Shown here in pieces: positions 8,981 through 18,369 of a stretch of 64,000 nt of DNA. How positions within the stretch are numbered: position 1 is the first letter of the stretch; each line of letters starts with the position of its first letter. Origin of the DNA: Paraburkholderia bannensis NBRC 103871. GTDB taxonomy: Bacteria > Pseudomonadota > Gammaproteobacteria > Burkholderiales > Burkholderiaceae. A model generated the notes under the pieces. It was not told where the DNA came from, did not search any database, and saw nothing but the letters and a program-made list of their open reading frames with translations. Position numbers and translations under genes: made by a program. Location: assembly GCF_000685015.1 (NCBI RefSeq), contig NZ_BAYA01000014.1, positions 124,001 to 188,000 on the forward strand, written 5' to 3'.

Positions 8981-9194
8981 AAGGTGTCGCTTACTACTTG
9001 CTGCTGCGCTGTGTCGTGCAGCAGAGAAACGAGATTCTAGCGTATCTGTAGAGCTTGTCAACAGGTGATTGCAAAATTCTTTTGCGACCATGCCCGCTTG
9101 CCGTCTGCTCCCCGTCATCGCATCGATGTCGCGTGGTCAACCTCGCCAGTACGCGCGCAGCGGCCCGCACGCTGGATGGTAGGGTGCGGCGCGG

Positions 9195-9204
9195 GTGTTA
9201 GAAT
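9195..9204 (+). promoter_or_regulatory. Possible extended -10 promoter for rnr
   Basis: The sequence GTGTTAGAAT contains TG-n-TAGAAT, an extended -10 element one base from consensus. No good -35 box is seen at the usual distance. It lies about 175 bp upstream of the TTG start of rnr. Confidence 0.35.
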
Positions 9205-9378
9205 GCCTCGCAGCAGTATGGAGGGCGCACGACATGGTGTGGTGCGCGCCTGCTGCGCCAGCCGCATGTTGCAGCATACGAAGACCGGGGCGCGGCGCGT
9301 TTGCCTACCGAGCCACACTGAGCCACGATCCGCGCGCAATCCGACGTCCACGCAACGAGAACAACCATCGACAAGCCC

Positions 9379-11859
9379 TTGAGCAAATATCCGTACCCGA
9401 TTCCCAGCCGCGAAGAAATCCTCGGCGTGCTGCGGACCAGCGAATCGCCCTGCACCGCGAACGATATCGCCGAGGCGCTCGCGATCAAGCGCCAGGAGCG
9501 CGAAGGGTTCTTCAGGCGGCTCGCCGCGATGGAGCGCGACGGGCAGATCCGGCTCGATTCGCGCGGCCACTATCAACTCGCGCATCCCTCTAACTTTGTC
9601 GCGGGCCGCGTCCAGGGCCATCGCGACGGCTATGGCTTCCTGATTCGCGACGACGGCCAGGACGATCTGTTCCTGCCGCAAGGCGAGATGCAGAAGGTCA
9701 TGCACAACGACCGCGTGCTCGCGCGCATCGTCGGCTACGACCGGCGCGGGCGCCCCGAAGGGCACATCGTCGAGGTCACCGACCGCGCGAATCGCCGCGT
9801 GATCGGCCGCCTGCTCAATGAAAACGGCGCGCTGATCGTCGCGCCCGAAGACAAGCGCATTGGCCACGACATCCTCGTCTCGCAGAACCCGAAGAAGGCC
9901 AAGGTCGGCCAGGTCGTGGTGGTCGAGCTCACCGATTTCCCGAGCCGTCACTCGCAGCCGCTGGGCCGCGTGGTGGAAGTGCTCGGCGACATCGACGATC
10001 CCGGCATGGAAATCGAAATCGCCGTGCGCAAGTACGGCGTGCCGCACGAATTCAGCGCGCCGGCGCTCGCGGACGCCGCGAAGCTGCCTGACGCCGTGCG
10101 TCCGACCGATATCCGCTACCGCGTCGACCTGCGCGACGTGCCGCTCGTCACCATCGACGGCGAAGATGCACGCGACTTCGACGACGCCGTCTATTGCGAG
10201 CCGATGCAGGTCGGCAAGGGCGAGGGCTTCCGTCTGCTCGTCGCGATCGCGGACGTCTCGCACTATGTGCTGCCGGGCAGCGGCCTGGACGTGGACGCGA
10301 TCGAGCGCAGCACCTCGGTGTACTTCCCGCGCCGCGTGATTCCGATGCTGCCGGAGAAGCTCTCGAACGGCCTGTGCTCGCTCAATCCGCACGTGGATCG
10401 CTGCGTGCTGGTCTGCGACATGGTCATCACCGCGCGCGGCGAGATCAAGGCGTACCAGTTCTATCCGGGTGTGATGCACTCGGCGGCGCGCCTGACCTAT
10501 ACCGAAGTCGCGGCGGTGCTCAAGAACACCAAGGGCCCGGAGGCGACGCGCCGCGCGGCGCTGCTGCCGCAGCTGCAAAACCTCTACGGCGTCTACAAGG
10601 CGTTGTTCGCGGCGCGCCAGAAACGCGGTGCGATCGACTTCGATACGACCGAGACCTACATCGTCTGCAATGCGCAGGGCAAGATCGAGCAGATCGTGCC
10701 GCGTCAGCGCAACGACGCGCACAAGCTGATCGAAGAGTGCATGCTCTCGGCCAACGTCTGCGCCGCGGACTTCATGAAGCGCAACAAGCACCCGGGCCTG
10801 TACCGCGTGCACGCGGGCCCGAGTGCGGAAAAGCTCGAAAACCTGCGCACCTTCCTGCGCGGCATGGGGCTGTCGCTGGGCGGCGGCGACACGCCGCACG
10901 CGAGCGACTACGCCGCGCTGATGGCGCATATCCGCGACCGACCGGACGCGCAGATGTTGCAGACGATGCTGCTGCGCTCGATGCAGCAGGCCGTCTACAG
11001 CCCGGACAATATCGGCCACTTCGGTCTCGCGTATGAGGCGTATGCCCACTTCACGAGCCCGATCCGCCGCTATCCCGACCTGCTCACGCACCGCGCGATC
11101 TACGCGATCCTGCAAGGCAAGAAGTATCAGCCGGCCGCGCCCGAAGGCGTCGACCTCAACACGGCGCTCTCGCCGCGCGCCCGCGCCATGCAGGCGGAGG
11201 ACGAAGAGAAGCGCGGCCGCAGCCGTGCCGCTCGCGGTGCGAACACGGCGATCTGGGAAGAACTGGGCCTGCATTGCTCGGCCAACGAGCGCCGCGCCGA
11301 CGAAGCTTCGCGCGACGTCGAAGCCTGGCTCAAGTGCTATTTCATGCGCGACAAGCTCGGCGAGGAATACGGCGGCATGGTCAGCGGCGTGACCTCGTTC
11401 GGCATCTTCGTGCAGCTCGATTCGCTCTTCATCGAAGGTCTCGTGCACGTGACGGAACTCGGTTCCGATTACTTCCAGTACGACGACATCAAGAACGAGC
11501 TGCGCGGCGAGCGCACCGGCATCCGTTATCGCCTGTCGGATCGCGTGCGCGTGCAGGTGAGCCGCGTCGATCTGGACGCGCGCAAGATCGACTTCCGCCT
11601 CGTGCGCGATACGCCGGTCAAGCCTGCCGCGAATCGTGGCCCGCAAGGCCAGCAGCAGGAGCGTGGCGCGGTCGAAGGCGGCGCGCGCGTGCGTCCCATG
11701 CCGCTCGCGGCAGACGACGTGCGGCGCAAGAAGGCTGCGCCGCCGCAGAGCGCGGCCGTGAAGGAAGCGCGTGCGGCGCGTGGCGCGGCCAAGACCGCGA
11801 AGAAGCGTGCGCCGTCCAAGCCGACGGCCAAGAAGTCGCCGCCGCGCAAGAAGCGTTAA
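9379..11859 (+). CDS. rnr: Ribonuclease R (TTG start)
   Basis: A 3'-to-5' hydrolytic exoribonuclease that degrades structured RNA and takes part in rRNA quality control and trans-translation. The 826-residue chain has an N-terminal winged-helix region, cold-shock RNA-binding domains (FVAGRVQGHRDGYGFLIRDD near residue 75), the catalytic RNB domain with the acidic motif DGEDARDFDDAVYC near residue 260, and a C-terminal S1 domain (KLGEEYGGMVSGVTSFGIFV near residue 660). The last 80 residues are a Lys/Ala/Arg-rich basic tail. The frame opens with TTG; no ATG fits the conserved N-terminus (SKYPYPIPSREEIL), so TTG is accepted although the ribosome site is weak. rlmB follows after 151 bp. Confidence 0.96.
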   Translation: MSKYPYPIPSREEILGVLRTSESPCTANDIAEALAIKRQEREGFFRRLAAMERDGQIRLDSRGHYQLAHPSNFVAGRVQGHRDGYGFLIRDDGQDDLFLPQGEMQKVMHNDRVLARIVGYDRRGRPEGHIVEVTDRANRRVIGRLLNENGALIVAPEDKRIGHDILVSQNPKKAKVGQVVVVELTDFPSRHSQPLGRVVEVLGDIDDPGMEIEIAVRKYGVPHEFSAPALADAAKLPDAVRPTDIRYRVDLRDVPLVTIDGEDARDFDDAVYCEPMQVGKGEGFRLLVAIADVSHYVLPGSGLDVDAIERSTSVYFPRRVIPMLPEKLSNGLCSLNPHVDRCVLVCDMVITARGEIKAYQFYPGVMHSAARLTYTEVAAVLKNTKGPEATRRAALLPQLQNLYGVYKALFAARQKRGAIDFDTTETYIVCNAQGKIEQIVPRQRNDAHKLIEECMLSANVCAADFMKRNKHPGLYRVHAGPSAEKLENLRTFLRGMGLSLGGGDTPHASDYAALMAHIRDRPDAQMLQTMLLRSMQQAVYSPDNIGHFGLAYEAYAHFTSPIRRYPDLLTHRAIYAILQGKKYQPAAPEGVDLNTALSPRARAMQAEDEEKRGRSRAARGANTAIWEELGLHCSANERRADEASRDVEAWLKCYFMRDKLGEEYGGMVSGVTSFGIFVQLDSLFIEGLVHVTELGSDYFQYDDIKNELRGERTGIRYRLSDRVRVQVSRVDLDARKIDFRLVRDTPVKPAANRGPQGQQQERGAVEGGARVRPMPLAADDVRRKKAAPPQSAAVKEARAARGAAKTAKKRAPSKPTAKKSPPRKKR

Positions 11860-12010
11860 AGCCGTACCCACGGCGCGAGCTTTGCTCCTGAAACGGAGCG
11901 GGCACGCGCCGTGACCCGGTGCGCGGAATCATCCGGCGCACCGGCGCAATATCACTCGTTCGCGGCGCCATCGATGCGCCGCGAACCGTTTATCAGGGGT
12001 AGTTCCAGTC

Positions 12011-12751
12011 ATGTCACGTCTCAAGGTTCTTTACGGGTTTCATGCGGTGACCGCACGTATGCGGCACGACGCGTCCACGGTCGAGGATGTCTATTACGAT
12101 CCGACGCGGCGCGACCGCCGCATGCAGGAATTCCTGCACGCCGCGAAGGAAGCCGGCGTGCGCGCGATCGCCGCCGACGAGACGCGCCTCTGGGGCCTCG
12201 CCCATACCGAGCGCCATCAGGGCGTGGTGGCGCGCGTGCACGACCTGGCGCTCGCGCAGAACCTGGCCGAGCTGCTCGACGGCATTCAGGGTTCGCCGCT
12301 GCTGCTGGTGCTCGACGGCGTGACCGATCCGCATAACCTCGGCGCCTGCCTGCGGGTGGCCGACGCTGCCGGCGCGCACGCCGTGATCGCACCGCGCGAC
12401 CGCGCCGTGGGCCTGAACGCAACCGCCGCCAAGGTGGCCAGCGGCGCCGCCGACACCGTGCCGTACATCACCGTGACGAACCTGGCGCGCGCGCTGCGCG
12501 AACTCAAGGACGCGGGCGTGTGGGTGGTCGGCACGGCGGGCGATGCGCCCGCGGGCCTCTACCAGACCAAGCTCGACGGCCCGGTGGCGCTCGTGATGGG
12601 CGCCGAAGGCGAGGGCATGCGCCGCCTGACCCGCGAAACCTGCGACGAGGTCATGCAGATTCCGATGGCCGGTACGGTCGAGAGCCTGAACGTTTCCGTC
12701 GCGTCGGGCGTGTGCCTGTTCGAAGCGGTGCGCCAGCGCGCCGCGCGCTGA
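12011..12751 (+). CDS. rlmB: 23S rRNA (guanosine(2251)-2'-O)-methyltransferase
   Basis: SpoU-family (SPOUT, knotted fold) methyltransferase that methylates the ribose of G2251 in the peptidyl-transferase P loop. It has 246 residues: an N-terminal L30e-like substrate-binding domain (residues 1-90) and the catalytic domain with the three SpoU motifs, DPHNLGACLRVADAAGAHAV (from residue 105), MGAEGEGMRRLTRE (near 196) and SLNVSVASGVCLFEAVRQR (near 225). It follows rnr, an arrangement well known from E. coli and conserved in proteobacteria. Confidence 0.96.
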   Translation: MSRLKVLYGFHAVTARMRHDASTVEDVYYDPTRRDRRMQEFLHAAKEAGVRAIAADETRLWGLAHTERHQGVVARVHDLALAQNLAELLDGIQGSPLLLVLDGVTDPHNLGACLRVADAAGAHAVIAPRDRAVGLNATAAKVASGAADTVPYITVTNLARALRELKDAGVWVVGTAGDAPAGLYQTKLDGPVALVMGAEGEGMRRLTRETCDEVMQIPMAGTVESLNVSVASGVCLFEAVRQRAAR

Positions 12752-12785
12752 TCCGGCTGCAGCGATCCAGTACGACCGGGGCAGC

Positions 12786-13676
12786 ATGACGACCTTTCAA
12801 GGCGTGAGCCGGGCGGCGCTGGCCGCCGTGGGCGCGGCGCTCGCGCTCGCGGCCTGCGTGCCCGCCACGATGACCGACCGCGGCGCGTATATCGCCGATT
12901 CGCAGCATCACGCGCGCAGCGCCGACTCGCGCATCCGTTTTCTCGTGCTGCACTACACGGAAGGCGACGAGCCGACTTCGCTTGAGGAGCTGACGCGCGA
13001 AAACGTGAGCGCCCATTACCTGGTGCCCGAGCACCCGCCGCTGCGCGACGGCAAGCCCGTCGTGCTGCAACTCGTGCCCGAATCGCGGCGCGCGTGGCAC
13101 GCGGGCGTGAGCGAGTGGCAGGGCACGACCGAGCTCAACGCGGCGTCCATCGGCATCGAAAACGTCAACTCGGGGCCGCACGACACGCCGCAAGGCCGCA
13201 CGTGGGCGCCCTGGCCTGCCGATCAGGTGGCGGCGATCATCGCGCTGTCGAAGGACATCGTCACGCGCTACGGCATTCCGCCCACGCGGGTGGTGGGCCA
13301 TAGCGACATTGCTCCGCAGCGCAAGATCGATCCGGGCGCGGCGTTCCCGTGGAAGCAGCTCTACGACGCGGGCGTGGGCGCCTGGCCCGACGACGCCACG
13401 GTCAAGGCCGATCTCGCGGGCCGCGCGCCCGATGCGCCCGCCGACGTGCGCGGCCTGCAGACCAAGCTCGCGCGATACGGTTACGACGTCGCCACCGACG
13501 GCGTGCTCGACGAGCGCACGCGCCGCGTCTTCGCCGCGTTCCAGATGCATTTCCGCCCGCGCGATTGTTCCGGCACGCCGGACGCGGAAACCGACGCCAT
13601 CGCCCAGGCGCTGCTCGACAAATACGTCGATCGCAGCGCCCCCGCGCTGCCCGGCGCGACCGAAACGGCGCCCTGA
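12786..13676 (+). CDS. amiD: N-acetylmuramoyl-L-alanine amidase lipoprotein (AmiD type)
   Basis: Zinc amidase of the Amidase_2/AmpD fold that cleaves the bond between MurNAc and the stem peptide. The 296-residue precursor has a lipoprotein signal: a hydrophobic run ending in the lipobox LAAC with Cys at residue 24, so it is expected in the outer membrane facing the periplasm. Zinc-ligand regions are visible: LHYTEGDE, RRAWHAGVSEW and GHSDIAPQRKIDPG. The C-terminal part (residues about 220-265, YGYDVATDGVLDERTRR) is a PG_binding_1 domain. Layout and anchor match AmiD rather than cytoplasmic AmpD. It starts 34 bp after rlmB. Confidence 0.9.
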   Translation: MTTFQGVSRAALAAVGAALALAACVPATMTDRGAYIADSQHHARSADSRIRFLVLHYTEGDEPTSLEELTRENVSAHYLVPEHPPLRDGKPVVLQLVPESRRAWHAGVSEWQGTTELNAASIGIENVNSGPHDTPQGRTWAPWPADQVAAIIALSKDIVTRYGIPPTRVVGHSDIAPQRKIDPGAAFPWKQLYDAGVGAWPDDATVKADLAGRAPDAPADVRGLQTKLARYGYDVATDGVLDERTRRVFAAFQMHFRPRDCSGTPDAETDAIAQALLDKYVDRSAPALPGATETAP

Positions 13677-13826
13677 ATTGCACGCTTGCCGCGCGCCAAT
13701 CCTTACCGGCGCGCGTAAGGAAATCGCCCGAAAAACCGGAAAACGCAGACCGCAGCGGCGGGTGCCGCCCGCAACTCCGGTAAACTATGCGTTTTCCGCG
13801 TTTCCTCTCCTCGGGCAGTACCCATC

Positions 13827-14522
13827 ATGACTCAAGACGAACTCAAGAAACTGGTCGGCCAGGCGGCCGCCGACTATGTCAACGCGAACGTGCCGGAAGG
13901 CGCCATCATCGGCGTCGGCACCGGCTCGACCGCTAACTGCTTCATCGACGCGCTGGCCGCCAACAAGAGCCGCTACCGCGGTGCGGTGTCCAGCTCGATC
14001 GCCACCACGGCGCGCCTGGAAGCGCACGGCTTCAAGATTTTCGACCTCAACGAGATCGAATCGCTGCCCGTCTACGTGGACGGCGCCGACGAAATCGACG
14101 GCTCGGGTGCGATGATCAAGGGCGGCGGCGGCGCGCTCACGCGCGAGAAGATCGTCGCGTCGGTGTCGGAAGTGTTCGTCTGTATCGCCGATGCGAGCAA
14201 GCGCGTCGAGGTGATGGGCCAGTTCCCGCTGCCGATCGAAGTCGTGCCGATGGCGCGCACGGCCATTGGCCGCCGCGTGACGGCGCTCGGCGGCGTGCCG
14301 GTGCTGCGCGTGCAGAAGGACGGCTCGCCGTTCATCACCGACAACGGCAACGAGATTCTCGACGTGAAGGGCCTGCGCATCAGTGACCCGCGCACGCTCG
14401 AAGCGCACGTCAATGCATGGCCGGGCGTCGTGACCGTGGGCCTGTTCGCGGCGCGTGGCGCAGACTTCTGCCTGCTGGGCGGCGAGAACGGCGTCGAGCG
14501 CATCGACTACCGCAAGGCCTGA
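13827..14522 (+). CDS. rpiA: Ribose-5-phosphate isomerase A
   Basis: Interconverts ribose 5-phosphate and ribulose 5-phosphate in the non-oxidative pentose phosphate pathway; cytoplasmic. At 231 residues it has standard length. Family motifs: GVGTGSTANCFIDAL (phosphate loop, near residue 30), DGADEIDGSGAMIKGGGGAL (active site with the catalytic Asp/Lys region, near residue 88), and the C-terminal GLFAARGADFCLLG. A TAAACTAT-like -10 lies some 40 bp upstream. A clear terminator follows, so it is probably transcribed alone. Confidence 0.97.
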   Translation: MTQDELKKLVGQAAADYVNANVPEGAIIGVGTGSTANCFIDALAANKSRYRGAVSSSIATTARLEAHGFKIFDLNEIESLPVYVDGADEIDGSGAMIKGGGGALTREKIVASVSEVFVCIADASKRVEVMGQFPLPIEVVPMARTAIGRRVTALGGVPVLRVQKDGSPFITDNGNEILDVKGLRISDPRTLEAHVNAWPGVVTVGLFAARGADFCLLGGENGVERIDYRKA

Positions 14523-14578
14523 TCGCTTGATCGCGTGATCGGATAAGCGACGGCGTGTAGCGATGCACGCTGTTGGCG

Positions 14579-14602
14579 GCCCGCCATGCTGCGGGCTTTT
14601 TT
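14579..14602 (+). terminator. rpiA terminator
   Basis: GCCCGC - CATGCT - GCGGGC followed by TTTTTT, 57 bases after the rpiA stop codon. A textbook intrinsic terminator. Confidence 0.9.
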
Positions 14603-14792
14603 ACGCGCCGATTAATAGGGATTCCTGATAAAGAGGAATGCCGTGCGGGCGCAAAAAAATCACCAGAAAAGCCGCAAAAACAGAAGAAAAGGCAAAGCGC
14701 GCCGCTGCCGGAACGCTTTGCAAAATCAAACACACACACGAGAAACGAGGCGTGGAGCCGCCGCGCGGCGGCCCCGGCCCTGCTTCTACGTC

Positions 14793-15527
14793 TTATTCCA
14801 CCGTTTCGGCCTGACGCAGGCGCGGCAGCAGGCGGTCGAACTCGCGGCGCACGAGGCCATAGCACTCGCAGGCGCGCGCTTCGAGGCCTTCGCGGTCGAG
14901 CACGCGGATACGGCCGCGGCTGTGGTGGATCAAACCTTCATTGTGGAGCTTGCCGGCCGCTTCCGTGATGCCTTCGCGGCGCACGCCGAGCATGTCGGCG
15001 ATGAGCTGCTGCGTGACCGTGAGGTCGTTCGACGCCACGCGGTCCACTTCGATCAGCAGCCAGCGGCACAGTTGCTTGCTCAGCGAGTGGTGGCGGTTGC
15101 AGGCGGCGGTTTGCGCGACCTGCGTGAGCAGCGCGTGCATGTAAAGCAGCATCAGGCGGCGCAGGAAGTCCGAGCGCGCGAACTGCTGCTTGAGGCTTTG
15201 TGCGCTCATGCGATAGGCGAAGCCCGCGCACTGCACCTGCACGCGGTTCGGCATGGTTTCGCCGCCCGTCAGGACGGGCACGCCCGTCATGCCTTCGCGG
15301 CCCACGGCGGCGATTTCCACGGAGCTGCCGTCTTCCATCGTCGAGAGCATCGAGATGATGGCCGTGGTCGGAAAGTAGACGTGGTGAATGCGCTGGCCGG
15401 AATCGCAGAGGAGTTGTTCGGTGCGCAGATGGACGAGTTCGAGATGCGGTGCGAGTGCTTGCCATTCATGCGACGGCAGTGCGCCGAGCAAATGGTTGCC
15501 GTGCAGATCCGATTGAAGGGTCAACAT
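14793..15527 (-). CDS. Crp/Fnr-family transcriptional regulator
   Basis: A 244-residue regulator with an N-terminal cyclic-nucleotide-binding-type beta barrel (residues about 15-130, including HHVYFPTTAIISML and SVEIAAVGREGMTGVPVL) and a C-terminal Crp-type helix-turn-helix (residues about 170-210, LTVTQQLIADMLGVRREGIT). There is no FNR-like N-terminal cysteine cluster, so it is not an oxygen sensor of that class. The start at 15527 is chosen because GAGGA lies 7 bases upstream; a longer frame to 15680 has no support. Effector and targets unknown. Transcribed away from manC and convergent to rpiA. Confidence 0.85.
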   Translation of the reverse strand: MLTLQSDLHGNHLLGALPSHEWQALAPHLELVHLRTEQLLCDSGQRIHHVYFPTTAIISMLSTMEDGSSVEIAAVGREGMTGVPVLTGGETMPNRVQVQCAGFAYRMSAQSLKQQFARSDFLRRLMLLYMHALLTQVAQTAACNRHHSLSKQLCRWLLIEVDRVASNDLTVTQQLIADMLGVRREGITEAAGKLHNEGLIHHSRGRIRVLDREGLEARACECYGLVRREFDRLLPRLRQAETVE

Positions 15528-16431
15528 GATTTGGTCCTCGTGTGAAGGCGCTTGCGCAGCCTTCCGTCTTTTCATTCCGGTCGCCGAATCGGTTGTTGTT
15601 TGCCGCTTCCCGTAGCGGCTGTTCATTCGTCGTGCCGGCCCCATAGTCCCGAGTGCGTTCGCGTTTTTTGTTTGCGTCACGCTGTGTGGCGCTTCTCACT
15701 AAGCAGGGTGTGTGCCAGAAGGTCGCAAAGCGCGTCATTGCGAGCTTTCGCGGGTGTTACGGGCGAAGCGCACAGGGACAACTCCGCGTTTTTGTTTCAA
15801 ATCTGTACGACGCCTGCGCGGGGTGCGCCAATCGGCTGAGCAATTTGTATTGCGATAAGTACTTGATTTGTAATGGATAAATAGCGCTCTGGAGCGGTAT
15901 CGCAAAAATGACTCCAGGTTGAAACATGCCGTGCGGCAGCCCACTGCGATGGGGCCGGGGAGGGCCGCATAGCGTTCGAATTTGATTCATTGCTGTCGCG
16001 CGGCGGCTGATTGAGCCAGAAACGTTCTCCTGTGAAACATGACCGCGTTACGGCGCGTCACGTTACGTTGTGTGGGCTGGCGCACGGAGCGCCGCCGGTT
16101 CGGGTGCAACGCCGCGCCAGTCGTGGCTGCCACGCGTTGCGGGCGCAACGATCTTCATTGGCCGTCTGTCCGGACGGTCGTGTCAGCGTCGTCTCCATCT
16201 GCATCGCCAACTGTGTCGCCAGCATAGTCAAACGCGTCGGCGCGCCGCCGTGCGGCAGCGCTCGGTCAGTGTGGGTATGCGAACAGAATCGGCTGACAGC
16301 CTTTGTTCCAATGGAGTCCGACAACGAGGGAGCGCGCATGCATGACGAAGCGAGATCCGGTGCAGGTACTGAACCCGCCGCCGCTCGCGAGCGCCAACCC
16401 AATATCAGACTTTCAACGGGGAGCTTTTCGA
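15528..16431 (+). other. 900-bp region without a convincing gene
   Basis: No frame in this gap looks like protein. It contains a perfect hairpin GCCGCT-tcccgt-AGCGGC at 15602-15619, a more AT-rich island around 15840-15890 (TTGTATTGCGATAAGTACTTG), which is a possible promoter zone, and otherwise GC-rich sequence up to the ribosome site of manC. It probably holds the divergent control regions of the Crp/Fnr gene and manC, but no operator can be assigned. Confidence 0.4.
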
Positions 16432-18027
16432 ATGAACCAGCTCGTCACACCGGCCGGCTTGATCGCCGCAGCCAATGAAGCCGAAGTTGCGCTCGTCGTG
16501 CAGCCGGTCGTGCTCGCCGGTGGATCCGGCACGCGTCTGTGGCCGCTCTCGCGCGAACATTGCCCGAAACAGTTGATCGATCTGCTCGACGGCGAGTCGC
16601 TGCTCGAAGCTACGGTGCGTCGCCTCGATGGTCTTTATGCCCGCGCAGGCGACAAGAGCGGTGACAAGAGCGGCGCGCAGACCGACGCGCCGATCCGCAA
16701 GGCCGCGCCCCTCGTCGTGAGCAGCGAAGAGCTGCGCCATATGACCGCTGACCGGCTGGGCCGCAGCGGCAAGGCCGCACGTATCGTGTTCGAGCCGCAC
16801 GCGCGCAACACCGCGCCCGCGCTGACCGTGGCCGCGCTCGCCGCCCAGGCCGCGCACGGCGAAGCGCGCGCCGGCGATGCGATGCCCGTCGACAGCGACC
16901 CGATTCTGATTGCCATGCCCGCCGATCATCTGATCGCCGACCGCGCGGCGTTTTCCGCTGCGCTTGAAGACGCCGTGAGCTACGCGGCGCGCGGCGCCAT
17001 CGTCACGCTAGGCGTGCCGCCGCAGCGTGCGGAAACCGGCTACGGCTACATCTGCGCGGGCGCCATGCTCGGCACGAGCGGCGCACGCACGATCGAGCGC
17101 TTCGTCGAAAAGCCCAACGCCGAACTCGCCGCAAGCTATGTCGCCTCGGGCGATTACTGGTGGAACAGCGGCATTTTCGTCGTGCGCGCCTCGGTGTGGC
17201 TGGCGGCCATCGCGCGCGCGCGGCCCGCCATCGCCACGCTCTGTGCGCAGGCGTTCGAACTGGCGCGCGTCGATGCGGACAACGCGGTTCACCTCGACCC
17301 GGCGACATTCGAAGGCTGCCCATCGGATTCGATCGACTACGCGGTGATGGAGTCGATCGGCGCCGATGCGCGTCTGGCGGGGGTGGTCGTGCCGCTGGTC
17401 GCGGGCTGGTCGGACGTGGGCGCATGGGACGCTGTCTGGCAGGTCTCGGCCAAGGATGCGAGCGGCAACGTCGCGCGCGGGCGCGTGATCTTCGAGGACT
17501 CGACCGACAGCTTCGCGCATTCGGACGGGCGCCTCGTCGCCTGCGTGGGCGTGCATGACGTGGTGGTAGTGGAGACGGCGGACGCCGTGCTCGTCGCCGC
17601 CAAGGATCGTGTGCAGGACGTGCGTGCGATCGTCGGCAAGCTCAAGGCGCAGCGTGGCGAAGAGGTGCGCAACCATCGCCGCGTCGAGCGGCCGTGGGGC
17701 TGCTACGACTCGGTGGATCGTGGCGAGCGCTTCCAGGTCAAGCGCATCGTCGTGAAGCCGGGCGGCGTGCTCTCGCTGCAAATGCATCATCACCGCGCCG
17801 AGCATTGGGTCGTCGTGCGCGGCACCGCGCGTGTCACGCGCGGCGACGAGGTGTTCCTGATTTCGGAAAACGAATCGACGTATATCCCGCTTGGCGTGAA
17901 GCACCGGCTCGAAAATCCGGGCAAGACGCCGCTTGAAATTATCGAAGTGCAGTCGGGCGGCTATCTGGGCGAAGACGACATCGTGCGCTTCGAGGATCAA
18001 TACGGACGAACGGACGCGCAGCGCTGA
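16432..18027 (+). CDS. manC: Mannose-1-phosphate guanylyltransferase / mannose-6-phosphate isomerase
   Basis: Bifunctional type II enzyme that makes GDP-mannose for exopolysaccharide or LPS. The N-terminal nucleotidyltransferase carries the signature VLAGGSGTRLWPLSREHCPK near residue 24 and FVEKPNAELAASYVASGDYW near residue 225; the C-terminal 120 residues are a cupin isomerase domain (PWGCYDSVDRGERFQVKRI, MHHHRAEHWVVVRGTA). It has 531 residues, slightly longer than usual because of an insertion near residue 66 with a GDKSGDKSG repeat. ATG at 16432 is preceded by GGGGAGC. No other sugar-nucleotide or polysaccharide genes are nearby, so it is an isolated copy. Confidence 0.93.
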   Translation: MNQLVTPAGLIAAANEAEVALVVQPVVLAGGSGTRLWPLSREHCPKQLIDLLDGESLLEATVRRLDGLYARAGDKSGDKSGAQTDAPIRKAAPLVVSSEELRHMTADRLGRSGKAARIVFEPHARNTAPALTVAALAAQAAHGEARAGDAMPVDSDPILIAMPADHLIADRAAFSAALEDAVSYAARGAIVTLGVPPQRAETGYGYICAGAMLGTSGARTIERFVEKPNAELAASYVASGDYWWNSGIFVVRASVWLAAIARARPAIATLCAQAFELARVDADNAVHLDPATFEGCPSDSIDYAVMESIGADARLAGVVVPLVAGWSDVGAWDAVWQVSAKDASGNVARGRVIFEDSTDSFAHSDGRLVACVGVHDVVVVETADAVLVAAKDRVQDVRAIVGKLKAQRGEEVRNHRRVERPWGCYDSVDRGERFQVKRIVVKPGGVLSLQMHHHRAEHWVVVRGTARVTRGDEVFLISENESTYIPLGVKHRLENPGKTPLEIIEVQSGGYLGEDDIVRFEDQYGRTDAQR

Positions 18028-18369
18028 CGGAACCCGTCGTGGGCCAGTTGGCGCGTGTGTCGCTGCATATGCACACAAAAATAACGCTGCAAATAACTAT
18101 AAAGCCACGTAAATCAGTCTTTGTTTAATACAGACTGCTTACGAAAAGACAACGAATAACTTCATAAAACGAGATTCGGGAAACCGAAGGGCCAAATCAC
18201 GAAGAACTTGTACCGCTTGGGCATTTGTCACGCGAAATTTGCGTCAGGAGATATCCTGGCTTACGTTTTATGCAATTAGCATGGCAACGTACGGATGAGT
18301 TCGACGAAGCACGAGGGCCCACGCAGTAACCGGCAAACAGGGCGATTAACGCCATCGGGGGGAGGGGTC
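18028..18369 (+). other. AT-rich intergenic region between manC and the FadR-type regulator
   Basis: A 342-bp stretch clearly richer in A and T than the flanks. It contains an inverted repeat CAGTCT (18115-18120) / AGACTG (18132-18137) with an 11-bp spacer and no T-run, so an operator or a weak hairpin rather than a terminator. The last 60 bases carry the leader and the strong purine-rich ribosome site (GGGGGGAGGGGTC) of the next gene. Confidence 0.4.

Larger units (their letters stand above)
8432..9064 (-). repeat. Direct duplication holding two tRNA-Leu(CAG) genes and their terminators
   Basis: Two near-identical units of about 218 bp, 8432-8649 and 8847-9064, offset by 415 bp. Each contains, in minus-strand order, a short upstream region, the tRNA and the terminator hairpin. 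The tRNA and hairpin are identical between copies; differences appear only in the upstream part (for example at the edge near 8607/9022 and in a few bases beyond). The 197 bp between the units are unrelated to them and hold an extra hairpin. This looks like a past tandem duplication. Confidence 0.9.

Noticed and set aside
9115..11871. 918-codon open frame opposite rnr
   Set aside because: Antisense frames stay open in GC-rich genes because stop codons are rare; composition (Arg, His, Ala, Leu, Asp) is not protein-like and rnr is certain.
16303..16431. N-terminal extension of manC
   Set aside because: The extension is not protein-like and the ribosome site GGGGAGC points to the ATG at 16432.
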